In this document: positions 1-5,210 of the stretch, piece after piece
Layout: the number at the start of each line of letters is the position of its first letter
Numbering within the stretch: position 1 is the stretch's first letter
Source: Deltaproteobacteria bacterium
GTDB lineage: Bacteria > Desulfobacterota > GWC2-55-46 > DRQE01
Assembly: GCA_030631875.1 (NCBI GenBank)
Contig: DAOVKH010000128.1
Coordinates: 1 to 5,210, forward strand
DNA length: 5,210 nucleotides
Direction of reading: 5' to 3'
Position numbers and translations under genes: made by a program
Notes under the pieces: model-generated
The model's input: the letters and a program-made list of their open reading frames with translations, nothing else
The model's database searches: none
Told to the model about the DNA's origin: nothing

Positions 1-250
1 GGAAGATAACAAATCGCTCTTGCCCTCAGGTATCGTCGGCGTAGAAGGGGTCTTCAAGGCAGGCGAGGTTGTTCATTGCCACGCCTTAGCTGACGATAAG
101 ACGAATAAAGAATTCGCGCGTGGGGTCGTCGAGTACAGCTCCGTTGAAATCGAAAAAATTATGGGCAAGAAAAGCTCTGAGATAGAAGAGATACTCGGCT
201 ATAAGGTCTTCGATGAGGTTATTCAACGCGACGACCTCGTCGTACTATAA
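1..250 (+). CDS. proB: Glutamate 5-kinase, C-terminal PUA-domain fragment (5' end outside window)
   Basis: This is the last 82 codons of a gene entering from the left; the frame is open from base 2 and ends with TAA at 248-250. The translation begins EDNKSLLPSGIVGVEG and continues through AGEVVH, an ARGVVEYSS stretch, an EIEEILGY stretch and a final VIQRDDLVVL. These are the landmarks of the PUA domain that ends bacterial glutamate 5-kinases: K-S-L-L-P-S-G at its entry, R-G-x-x-x-Y-S-S in the middle and the closing I-x-R-D-x-L. The enzyme phosphorylates glutamate with ATP to give gamma-glutamyl phosphate, the first step of proline synthesis, and in this family it is usually the step inhibited by proline. 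The amino-acid kinase catalytic domain lies upstream and cannot be inspected. The next enzyme of the pathway follows 14 nt after the stop, which supports the assignment. A TTG near base 20 is an internal leucine codon, not the start. Confidence 0.95.
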   Translation, partial: EDNKSLLPSGIVGVEGVFKAGEVVHCHALADDKTNKEFARGVVEYSSVEIEKIMGKKSSEIEEILGYKVFDEVIQRDDLVVL

Positions 251-252
251 TA

Positions 253-256
253 GGAG
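253..256 (+). promoter_or_regulatory. Ribosome binding site of proA
   Basis: GGAG lies 8 nt before the ATG at 265, in the short gap after the proB stop. It fixes the proA start and suggests that the gene is translated from the proBA message. Confidence 0.8.
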
Positions 257-264
257 ATTAAGTT

Positions 265-1521
265 ATGAGTCTGCAAAGAGATATGGAAGAGATTGGCCTC
301 AAAGCCCGCACGGCGGCGCGTAAGGTAGCGCGCCTTGGTACGGGCAAGAAGAATGACGCCCTTATAAAGATGGCGGAGCTGTTGATAGCAAAGGCCGATT
401 ACCTTAAGGCAGAAAACGCAAAGGATCTTGACGTTGCAAAGGATAACGGCATAAGCTCTGCAATGCTCAATCGTCTGACTCTAAGTGATAAGGTAATCAA
501 CGGTATGGCTGAAGGCTTACGAGAGGTCGCCGCTTTGCCCGACCCCGTTGGCGAAGTTACGGGCATAAAGAAACGCCCCAACGGCCTGCAGGTCGGGCGC
601 ATGCGCATACCGCTCGGTGTGATAGGAATAATATACGAGTCTCGTCCCAATGTAACGGCAGATGCCGCAGGGCTTTGCTTGAAGTCGGGTAATGCCGTAA
701 TCTTGCGCGGCGGGAGCGAGGCGATACACTCAAACCTCGCCGTGGCCTCTGTATTGAATGAAGCGGCAAAGGCCGTTGGTATTCCCGAAGGTGCGATACA
801 GGTCGTCTCCACGACCGAGCGTGGTGCGATAGAAGAACTCCTCAAGCTCGAAGAGTCTATAGATGTCATCATCCCCCGTGGCGGCGAGGGGCTGATACGC
901 TTTGTCGTCGAAAAGTCGAAGATACCTGTCATAAAACACTACAAGGGTGTTTGCCATGTATACATCGACGGGGCAGCAGATGAAGATAAGGCCGTAGCCA
1001 TTGCCGTAAACGCAAAGGTTCAGCGCCCAGGAGTATGCAACTCAATGGAGACACTCCTGGTAGATAAGGCCATCGCCGGGAGCTTCCTCCCTAAGGTCTA
1101 CGAGAAATATAAAGAGGCCGGCGTAGAGGTGCGCGGTTGCGTTGAAACTAAAAAAATACTCTCTGACATAGAAGACGCAGTTGAAACCGACTGGGGCGAA
1201 GAGTTCCTTGAACTGATACTCGCCGTTAAGGTCGTCGATGGCATGGAAGAGGCCATAGCACACATTGAAAAGTACGGGTCTTTACATACGGAATCCATCA
1301 TCACCGAAGACTACACCCAAGCCAAGCACTTTGTCGAAGGCGTGAATTCTTCGACGGTGATGGTCAACGCATCGACTCGCTTTAGTGACGGCTTTGAATT
1401 AGGCCTCGGCGCGGAGATTGGGATATCTACTACCAAATTGCACGCATTCGGGCCTATGGGGCTTGAATCACTAACTACCGAAAAATTCATTGTCTATGGT
1501 GAAGGGCAAATTCGCGAGTAG
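265..1521 (+). CDS. proA: Gamma-glutamyl phosphate reductase (glutamate-5-semialdehyde dehydrogenase)
   Basis: Complete 418-residue protein, the usual size of bacterial ProA. It reduces gamma-glutamyl phosphate with NADPH to glutamate 5-semialdehyde, which cyclises and is then reduced to proline; it is a cytosolic member of the aldehyde dehydrogenase superfamily. Family landmarks in order are IPLGVIGIIYESRPNVTADA (about 115-134), SGNAVILRGGSEA (141-153), IIPRGG (202-207), HYKGVCHVY (225-233), QRPGVCNSMETLL (253-265) and a C-terminal GLGAEIGIST block (380s). Cys258 in QRPGVCN is the expected catalytic nucleophile. The C-terminal block reads KLHAFGPMGLESLTT, with Phe where the E. coli enzyme has Arg (HARGPMGL); I regard this as a lineage variant, not damage. 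The start is set by GGAG 8 nt upstream. It forms an operon with proB. No obvious intrinsic terminator follows the TAG stop. Confidence 0.97.
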   Translation: MSLQRDMEEIGLKARTAARKVARLGTGKKNDALIKMAELLIAKADYLKAENAKDLDVAKDNGISSAMLNRLTLSDKVINGMAEGLREVAALPDPVGEVTGIKKRPNGLQVGRMRIPLGVIGIIYESRPNVTADAAGLCLKSGNAVILRGGSEAIHSNLAVASVLNEAAKAVGIPEGAIQVVSTTERGAIEELLKLEESIDVIIPRGGEGLIRFVVEKSKIPVIKHYKGVCHVYIDGAADEDKAVAIAVNAKVQRPGVCNSMETLLVDKAIAGSFLPKVYEKYKEAGVEVRGCVETKKILSDIEDAVETDWGEEFLELILAVKVVDGMEEAIAHIEKYGSLHTESIITEDYTQAKHFVEGVNSSTVMVNASTRFSDGFELGLGAEIGISTTKLHAFGPMGLESLTTEKFIVYGEGQIRE

Positions 1522-1562
1522 CGGCTTTGGGAGAGGCGCAACTGCTTTGTTCTGCTTCGAGC

Positions 1563-1711
1563 TCAGTCGTTCGACGCACATAAAAGTGCGACTCACTCCT
1601 AATCTCTCGCACGCCTCGCATTTGCACCTCTCTCTTTGCCGCTTAAATTTAGAAAAGAGTGACATTCAACCGTTCGCTCTGAGCCAGTCGAAGGGGCTTA
1701 CGAACGACTGA
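1563..1711. repeat. 149-bp intergenic segment bounded by an 11-bp perfect inverted repeat
   Basis: TCAGTCGTTCG at 1563-1573 is the exact reverse complement of CGAACGACTGA at 1701-1711. Inside are further short palindromes: CGCAC (1575-1579) against GTGCG (1586-1590) with a 6-nt loop, the same GTGCGA (1586-1591) against TCGCAC (1607-1612) as an alternative pairing, and AGAAAAG (1651-1657) against CTTTTCT (1723-1729), which crosses the right end. No open frame here resembles a protein. The arrangement suggests a small non-coding repeat or decayed MITE-like element, or two copies of one palindromic repeat family in opposite orientation. Transposition is inferred only from the terminal symmetry. 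Confidence 0.4.
1631..1642 (+). repeat. 12-bp direct repeat, left copy
   Basis: TCTCTTTGCCGC occurs here and identically at 1727-1738. The two copies flank the palindromic hairpin, 84 bp apart, and may be the duplicated target of an insertion or a remnant of a larger repeat unit. Confidence 0.5.
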
Positions 1712-1712
1712 A
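1665..1712. repeat. REP-like palindromic hairpin
   Basis: The core arms are CGTTCG (1671-1676) and CGAACG (1701-1706). After a 3-nt bulge, TGAGCC (1680-1685) can pair with GGCTTA (1695-1700) with one G-T wobble, leaving a loop of about 9 nt. Weaker outer pairing (TTCA against TGAA) extends the arms to about 48 bp. The core GAGCCAGTCGAAGG resembles the dispersed palindromes with a TGAGC-x-x-GTCGAAGG core found in many bacterial genomes, whose spurious translations read like FALSLSKG or RPEPVEG; here the false frames give FALSQSKG and VRSEPVEG. That family match is from memory. It could act as an mRNA-stabilising or transcription-terminating structure downstream of proBA, but no T-run follows it. 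Confidence 0.55.
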
Positions 1713-1726
1713 CGCAGAAGAACTTT

Positions 1727-1738
1727 TCTCTTTGCCGC
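1727..1738 (+). repeat. 12-bp direct repeat, right copy
   Basis: Exact second copy of TCTCTTTGCCGC from 1631-1642. It lies just after the hairpin and 34 nt before the ATG of the SecY-like gene. Confidence 0.5.
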
Positions 1739-1760
1739 AGGTGGTGATGAGTTGAACCGT

Positions 1761-1766
1761 AAGGAG
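1761..1766 (+). promoter_or_regulatory. Ribosome binding site deciding the start of the SecY-like gene
   Basis: AAGGAG sits 6 nt before the ATG at 1773, the best initiation context here. An in-frame TTG at 1752 would add seven residues (MNRKELT) and place this site inside the coding sequence. The TTG has only a weaker AGGTGG-like sequence (1739-1744) in front of it, so I prefer the ATG. Confidence 0.75.
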
Positions 1767-1772
1767 CTAACC

Positions 1773-3176
1773 ATGAAGCCTAAGTCGAATGATCTTTACA
1801 GACGCATCCTTATTACCATCGGCCTCATAATCCTATGGAGGCTCTTTGTCTTTATTCCTGCCCCAGGCATAGACTCTGGGGTCGTTAAAGAATTCTTTCC
1901 TTCTAATGGTGATTTTAAAGGCATATCAATATTAGCCCTCGGTATAATGCCTTACGTAAGTGCCTACGTGCTTGTGGAGCTGTTCTCTCTCTTCTTACCG
2001 CCACTAAAATCTTGGAGGAAAGAAGGCTCTTTTGGAAGGCGAAAGCTCCTTAAGACGGCACTTGTGGTGACCGTCTTTTTATCTATAGTGCATGGCTACA
2101 TACAAAGCTATATGGTGATTAGAGGATTTAATATGGTGGCTGATGGAGAAGCAGTTAATCTTCCGAGCACTTGGTCTCATTTACAGACGGCCTTGCCTCT
2201 TACAGTCGCGGTCTTCTTTACGCTGTGGATAGCTCATATGATAACCAAGAAGGGAGTCGGACACGGTATAAGCGTAATATTCTTTGGCGGCTATGCCGTA
2301 AGTTTTCTTCCCAGATTATATAAAGGTATGATGGAGGCTACCCAAAGTGTTCTTCGTTTCGAGCAGTTTACCTTTGAAGATGCAGGGAGGGTTGTATTGA
2401 TCCTTCTCGTGCTATTCGTATTTATAGCTATCATAGTTGTCTTTGAAAGAAGTGTTAAGAAGATACCGGTTGAGTTTGACGATGGAACAAAGGCTCATAT
2501 ACCGATAAAACTCACAACGGCCGGCACGGTGCCCATAGGCTTCGGAAGAGAGGCCTTGCTCTTACCCATATTGCTCCTTGCCGGAGTGATACCGTCGTGG
2601 GTACAGCAACAGATATTTTTCTCTGATAGCACGTTCTACTATCCTATTAACCTCATAGCCCTTGTGTTCTTGTATTACTTTTTCACATTCCTATTCTATA
2701 GTCCTGAGAGGATGATAGAGCTGCTTAAGAGCAAGAACTCTTCGATTGTAGTACCTGAAGGAGAAGATCCGAGTGACCTTATTAAGAGAAGCCTTAAGGC
2801 AATGGCCTTGGCAGGCCTACTTTACCTGAGCCTATTCTTACTTTTGTCTCGTATGGGCATGAATTCTTTGACGGGTGGTTTAGTGGGCGTAGGGTTGATA
2901 CTTACGGTAGTCATAGCCATGGATATCTCAGGGGAGGTACTCTTTAGATCTAAGTCGGGCAGGCTCTCTAAGGTCGCTGAATTCCACAATATACCCATTG
3001 CTGGGCTTGCAAAGAGCCTCTTGGAAGAACGAGCCATACCGTGCCACCTAAAAGGTTACTACCACAGGGCACTACTTTACTTCTTTGGCCCATACATTGA
3101 GGTTTCGTTACTCGTGCCCGAAGATAAGTCAGAGGAAGCAAAGGAATTGATGAAACGTTACTTAGCCCACCAGTAG
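1773..3176 (+). CDS. Divergent SecY-family translocon protein with C-terminal DUF2007-like domain
   Basis: A 467-residue membrane protein starting at the ATG chosen by its AAGGAG site. SecY is the protein-conducting channel of the inner membrane, working with SecE and SecG and driven by SecA or the ribosome. SecY hallmarks run in the family order: an N-terminal helix leading to FIPAPGID (about 27-34), SILALGIMPYVSA (52-64), a cytosolic EGSFGRRK loop (84-91), KKGVGHGISVI (159-169), an FER/IPIK loop (225-247) and YSPER (309-313). About ten hydrophobic segments can be picked out (near 8-29, 53-75, 95-115, 140-158, 165-183, 206-225, 260-280, 291-309, 342-359, 367-384). The pore-ring positions matching E. 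coli Ile82 and Ile86 are Ile58 and Val62. Three oddities stand out: the plug segment is about 13 residues shorter than in E. coli, the SecA/ribosome-docking loops are changed, and residues 400-463 form a soluble tail resembling DUF2007 (NIPIAGLAKSLLEERAIP, then LLVPEDKSEEAKELM). Ordinary secY sits among ribosomal protein genes and ends near residue 440; this copy is isolated after proBA, so it is probably a paralogue. Its substrates are unknown. SecY family membership is firm; the fused domain's name is likely but from memory. Confidence 0.88.
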   Translation: MKPKSNDLYRRILITIGLIILWRLFVFIPAPGIDSGVVKEFFPSNGDFKGISILALGIMPYVSAYVLVELFSLFLPPLKSWRKEGSFGRRKLLKTALVVTVFLSIVHGYIQSYMVIRGFNMVADGEAVNLPSTWSHLQTALPLTVAVFFTLWIAHMITKKGVGHGISVIFFGGYAVSFLPRLYKGMMEATQSVLRFEQFTFEDAGRVVLILLVLFVFIAIIVVFERSVKKIPVEFDDGTKAHIPIKLTTAGTVPIGFGREALLLPILLLAGVIPSWVQQQIFFSDSTFYYPINLIALVFLYYFFTFLFYSPERMIELLKSKNSSIVVPEGEDPSDLIKRSLKAMALAGLLYLSLFLLLSRMGMNSLTGGLVGVGLILTVVIAMDISGEVLFRSKSGRLSKVAEFHNIPIAGLAKSLLEERAIPCHLKGYYHRALLYFFGPYIEVSLLVPEDKSEEAKELMKRYLAHQ

Positions 3177-3202
3177 TTTTTACTATGCTCGCCCCCCCTC
3201 CT

Positions 3203-3231
3203 TTGACAATGTTCCCTTTCTTTGCTATATT
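3203..3231 (+). promoter_or_regulatory. Sigma-70-type promoter for the DUF4388-GAF operon
   Basis: A perfect -35 box TTGACA (3203-3208) is followed by a 17-bp spacer and a -10 box TATATT (3226-3231, five of six consensus bases). Transcription should begin near 3238, giving a leader of about 70 nt. A run of seven C (3192-3198) ends four bases before the -35 box. A small AGTG/CACT inverted repeat (3235-3246) lies over the expected start point. No recognisable operator or riboswitch is seen in the A+T-rich leader. Confidence 0.8.
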
Positions 3232-3293
3232 AATAGTGTAAGCACTTAAAATCCCTACAGATATATTCTATTTAACTCTAAAAGTCACTATTC

Positions 3294-3300
3294 AGGAGGT
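3294..3300 (+). promoter_or_regulatory. Strong ribosome binding site of the DUF4388 gene
   Basis: AGGAGGT is a full-length match to the Shine-Dalgarno consensus, 9 nt before the ATG at 3310. With the near-consensus promoter it suggests good expression. Confidence 0.85.
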
Positions 3301-3309
3301 CTCCTTACC

Positions 3310-3723
3310 ATGAGCGTACAGGGAAGACTTAAAGACATGGGGCTCCTCGATATCCTTCAGATACTACATGCCGAAGGGCGTACCGCGGGCGTGCATCTCG
3401 GCTCGGAACTCGGCTACGGTAAGGTCTACGTAAAGGCCGGAGAGGTCGTTCACGTATCGTACAGGGATACGACCGACCTTGAGGCTCTCTGTAATCTATT
3501 TGCGTGGAATGACGGCGACTTTGAGGTCGAGGATGATGAGGTGGCTCCGCATGAGACCTTCACCGATGACTTTGAGGTAATCCTCCATGACAGCTTCGTC
3601 AAGATAGAGGAGTCGCGCGGCAAGGGGCTTGAAGAGGCCGTCCTTGGTATGCACGACTCTGAGTCGGCGATGTTAGTTAAGAACCTCCTTGAATTGGGAA
3701 TCCTTGAAAAGATAGGGGTGTGA
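3310..3723 (+). CDS. DUF4388-domain protein (small PatA-N-like signalling/adaptor protein)
   Basis: A 137-residue soluble protein without signal peptide or membrane segment. Residues 1 to about 100 match the DUF4388 pattern: MSVQGRLKDMGLLDILQILH at the start, a T-A-G-V-H-L strand (25-30), then GKVYVKAGEVVHVSY (37-51), followed by EALCNLFAWNDGDFEVE (58-74). In known members the corresponding stretches are S-x-Q-G-x-L-x-D, the T-G-x-L-x-L strand, G-x-I-Y-F-x-x-G-x-I-V-H-A and the L-x-W-x-x-G-x-F block. Such domains are common in Deltaproteobacteria, often alone or fused to receiver domains or beside GTPase and chemosensory genes; a biochemical role for this one cannot be read from sequence. The remaining 35 or so residues are a helical tail (LVKNLLELGILEKIGV). 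It is first in an operon with the GAF protein, whose start lies 3 nt beyond its stop, so the two probably act together. Confidence 0.85.
   Translation: MSVQGRLKDMGLLDILQILHAEGRTAGVHLGSELGYGKVYVKAGEVVHVSYRDTTDLEALCNLFAWNDGDFEVEDDEVAPHETFTDDFEVILHDSFVKIEESRGKGLEEAVLGMHDSESAMLVKNLLELGILEKIGV
3714..3718 (+). promoter_or_regulatory. Ribosome binding site inside the end of the DUF4388 gene
   Basis: AGGGG lies within the last codons of the upstream gene, 8 nt before the GTG at 3727. It supports GTG as the start of the GAF protein and implies translational coupling. Confidence 0.55.
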
Positions 3724-3726
3724 GTT

Positions 3727-5210
3727 GTGTCAAACTTTGGCTCTAAATCGGATACTAAGAGGGTCGCCCTGATAGGGGCGAATAAAGACGCGTTGGCATT
3801 ATTGCCGCTGCTCTTTAGCGATCCTGCGACTCGTCTTGTTATGGTGGTGGATCCGAACCCCGATGCCATGCTATTTAAGCTGATGGAGCTTGGCTATAGG
3901 ATTGCGTCTCGGCATATGGTCGCCGTCTCGACCGACCTTGAAGAGCTTAAGAAGATAAAAGACCTCGATGCAATTATAAACGTACTTAAGGATCCTGCCA
4001 CCGAGCGTTTTCTTGGCGAGAAGGCCTTCGCCGGTGTTGAAAAGCTCTCTCCAATGAGTGCCAAGCTTCTTTGGAATGTCAGGGCTAATACCGATAAGGA
4101 CTCAGATAAGGACTCAAATGAGAAGGTCAATAAACCCAAGGCCATTAACCAAGCAACCGTACTTACCCCGCTTCGAGATATCGTGGATGCCGTAAGGCTA
4201 ACTCACGATCGTGACGAACTCCTGACCGACATACTTGACATAGCGATAGAGACGACACATGCTGAGACCGGCTCCGTCATGCTCATCACAAAGGAAGACG
4301 GTAAACCCATATTAGTGATGGAGGTTGCGCGCGGTATGGATGAAGAGGTCATACGCAAGGTGCGCGTACCACTCGGCGAAGGTGTCGCAGGTAAGGTAGC
4401 GCGCGACGGAGAGCCTCGCATTATATCGGGTGAGGCAAAGGACGGAGATTTTCCACGAGCACTTCCTCGCCAAAGGCTACGTGGCGCAAGGCGGAAGGTA
4501 AAGAGTGCTATATCCGTTCCTCTGACCGTCGGCGTAAATATAATAGGCGTTATAAATGTCAACTCATCTGAATCGAACCACGTCTTCATAGACGAAGATC
4601 TTAATCTACTGACGACCCTCGCCGGGCTTGCCGCCGAGGTAATACAGAAATCGAGCGAGCACGATCGCCTTAAGCTCGATGCCGCCAAGTTTTCGCTCTG
4701 GAAGACACTTGAGCTTAATATGTCCGAGCGCAAACCGCTCTATAAGCGCCTCGTTATGGTCTGTAGGCATCTGGCGGAACTCGTATCGGGGCTGACTTGT
4801 TTTGTCTACACCTATGACGATGAAAAGAAGAAGCTCACCCTTAACGCATCGAGCATGAAGGATTCTCCTGCGGGCGGACACTTAAACTTTGCCTACGGCG
4901 AAGGTATTGAGGGGTACTTGATAGGAGCCATGAAGGAGGTAATACTCGTAGATAGAAGCTCCGATGGGGCCGCAAACAAGTGTGTCTACATGGCCTTGCC
5001 AATGGCCGTTAAGGACGACGCCGTTGGTGTCTTTGTCGCTCAAATCGTATCTCCGCAGGGGCTCTCTAAGTACAATGAGTCGTTCTTAAAGGAGATGACG
5101 AAGCTCCTTGGCGAAAGCATCTATACGCACAGAAATAACGAAGCCGATTTGGCGCGTTCGCACAGCATCGTAAAGGTCGATGAGATGGGCTTGGAGTTGA
5201 TAGCCATGAA
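3727..5210 (+). CDS. Rossmann-like plus tandem GAF-domain signalling protein (3' end outside window)
   Basis: An uninterrupted frame from GTG at 3727 to the right edge, at least 494 residues, with no stop. Residues 11-116 look like a Rossmann nucleotide-binding fold: KRVALIGANKDALALLPLL, a second strand ending VVDPNPDA, then DLDAIINVLKDP, resembling the start of dehydrogenase-type NAD(P)-binding domains. The glycine-rich loop is degenerate (G-A-N-K-D-A instead of G-x-G-x-x-G), so cofactor binding is doubtful. Residues 117-145 are a polar linker with a DKDSDKDS repeat. Residues 163-308 are a GAF domain: DELLTDILDIAIETTHAETG, VPLGEGVAGKVARDGEP (214-230), SAISVPLTVGVNIIGVINV (260-278) and FIDEDLNLLTTLAGLAAEVI. 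Residues 338-466 look like a second, more diverged GAF domain (YGEGIEGYLI, YMALPMAVKDDAVGVFVAQI). GAF domains bind small ligands or mediate dimerisation, and an output domain (kinase, cyclase or transcriptional) usually follows, here beyond the window. It is co-transcribed with the DUF4388 gene. The GTG start is supported by AGGGG 8 nt upstream. Confidence 0.82.
   Translation, partial: MSNFGSKSDTKRVALIGANKDALALLPLLFSDPATRLVMVVDPNPDAMLFKLMELGYRIASRHMVAVSTDLEELKKIKDLDAIINVLKDPATERFLGEKAFAGVEKLSPMSAKLLWNVRANTDKDSDKDSNEKVNKPKAINQATVLTPLRDIVDAVRLTHDRDELLTDILDIAIETTHAETGSVMLITKEDGKPILVMEVARGMDEEVIRKVRVPLGEGVAGKVARDGEPRIISGEAKDGDFPRALPRQRLRGARRKVKSAISVPLTVGVNIIGVINVNSSESNHVFIDEDLNLLTTLAGLAAEVIQKSSEHDRLKLDAAKFSLWKTLELNMSERKPLYKRLVMVCRHLAELVSGLTCFVYTYDDEKKKLTLNASSMKDSPAGGHLNFAYGEGIEGYLIGAMKEVILVDRSSDGAANKCVYMALPMAVKDDAVGVFVAQIVSPQGLSKYNESFLKEMTKLLGESIYTHRNNEADLARSHSIVKVDEMGLELIAM
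4093..4116 (+). repeat. Tandem 12-bp repeat inside the GAF-protein linker
   Basis: GATAAGGACTCA occurs twice head to tail and encodes DKDS-DKDS (residues 123-130) in the polar linker between the Rossmann-like and first GAF domains. The unit is a multiple of three, so a copy gain or loss by slippage would keep the frame. Confidence 0.85.

Noticed and set aside
399..932. 177-codon open frame on the - strand across proA
   Set aside because: It lies wholly inside a confidently identified gene, is low-complexity and serine/arginine-rich, and looks like a shadow of the + strand codon pattern.
1575..1592. CGCAC/GTGCG hairpin as the proBA intrinsic terminator
   Set aside because: The stem is short, interrupted when extended, and is followed by ACTCACTCC and not by a T-run.
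1490..1711. 73-codon + strand frame from inside the proA end through the intergenic region
   Set aside because: Its second half is the translation of the palindromic repeat (ending in a FALSQSKG-like stretch), it overlaps the end of proA in another frame, and it has no family resemblance.
1752..1772. TTG at 1752 as the start of the SecY-like gene
   Set aside because: The ATG at 1773 has a better-placed AAGGAG, and SecY homology begins only after it.
3172..3190. TAGTTTTTACTA palindrome right after the SecY-like stop as a terminator
   Set aside because: Arms of only four A/T-rich pairs and no following T-run; too weak to call an intrinsic terminator.
3450..3869. 139-codon open frame on the - strand over the DUF4388/GAF gene junction
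   Set aside because: It runs antisense across two supported genes and the translation is serine/arginine-rich with no recognisable domain.
4203..4733. 176-codon open frame on the - strand
   Set aside because: It is antisense to the first GAF domain, whose + strand reading is clearly conserved; the reverse translation is serine-rich and unlike any family.

Overview
The window reads almost entirely in one direction (+ strand), with four dense coding blocks and two intergenic gaps. The gene content (proB-proA, a DUF4388 protein, a GAF-domain protein), the moderate base composition and the frequent ATA isoleucine codons suggest a Gram-negative bacterium of the Deltaproteobacteria/Desulfobacterota kind or a neighbouring uncultured phylum. 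This placement is an inference from gene types, not a phylogenetic result.

Region 1 (1-1521) is a proline-biosynthesis operon. It holds the 3' end of proB (glutamate 5-kinase, PUA domain only) and, 14 nt later, a complete proA (gamma-glutamyl phosphate reductase). Together they turn glutamate into glutamate 5-semialdehyde. Region 2 (1522-1772) is a 251-bp spacer with no believable gene. It carries a nested set of inverted and direct repeats, including a hairpin that resembles the dispersed palindromic repeats whose spurious translation reads like '..FALSQSKG..'.

Region 3 (1773-3176) is the most unusual gene: a divergent SecY-family membrane protein lying outside any ribosomal-protein operon. 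It has a shortened plug segment, altered cytosolic loops where SecA and ribosomes dock on ordinary SecY, and a C-terminal soluble domain resembling DUF2007. It looks like an accessory translocon paralogue, perhaps with a sensing or regulatory tail.

Region 4 (3177-5210) starts with a near-consensus sigma-70 promoter and a strong ribosome binding site. A small DUF4388 protein follows, then, 3 nt after its stop and in the same frame, a large open protein with a Rossmann-like N-terminus and two GAF-type domains that runs off the right edge. This pair looks like a signalling operon; the output domain lies beyond the window.
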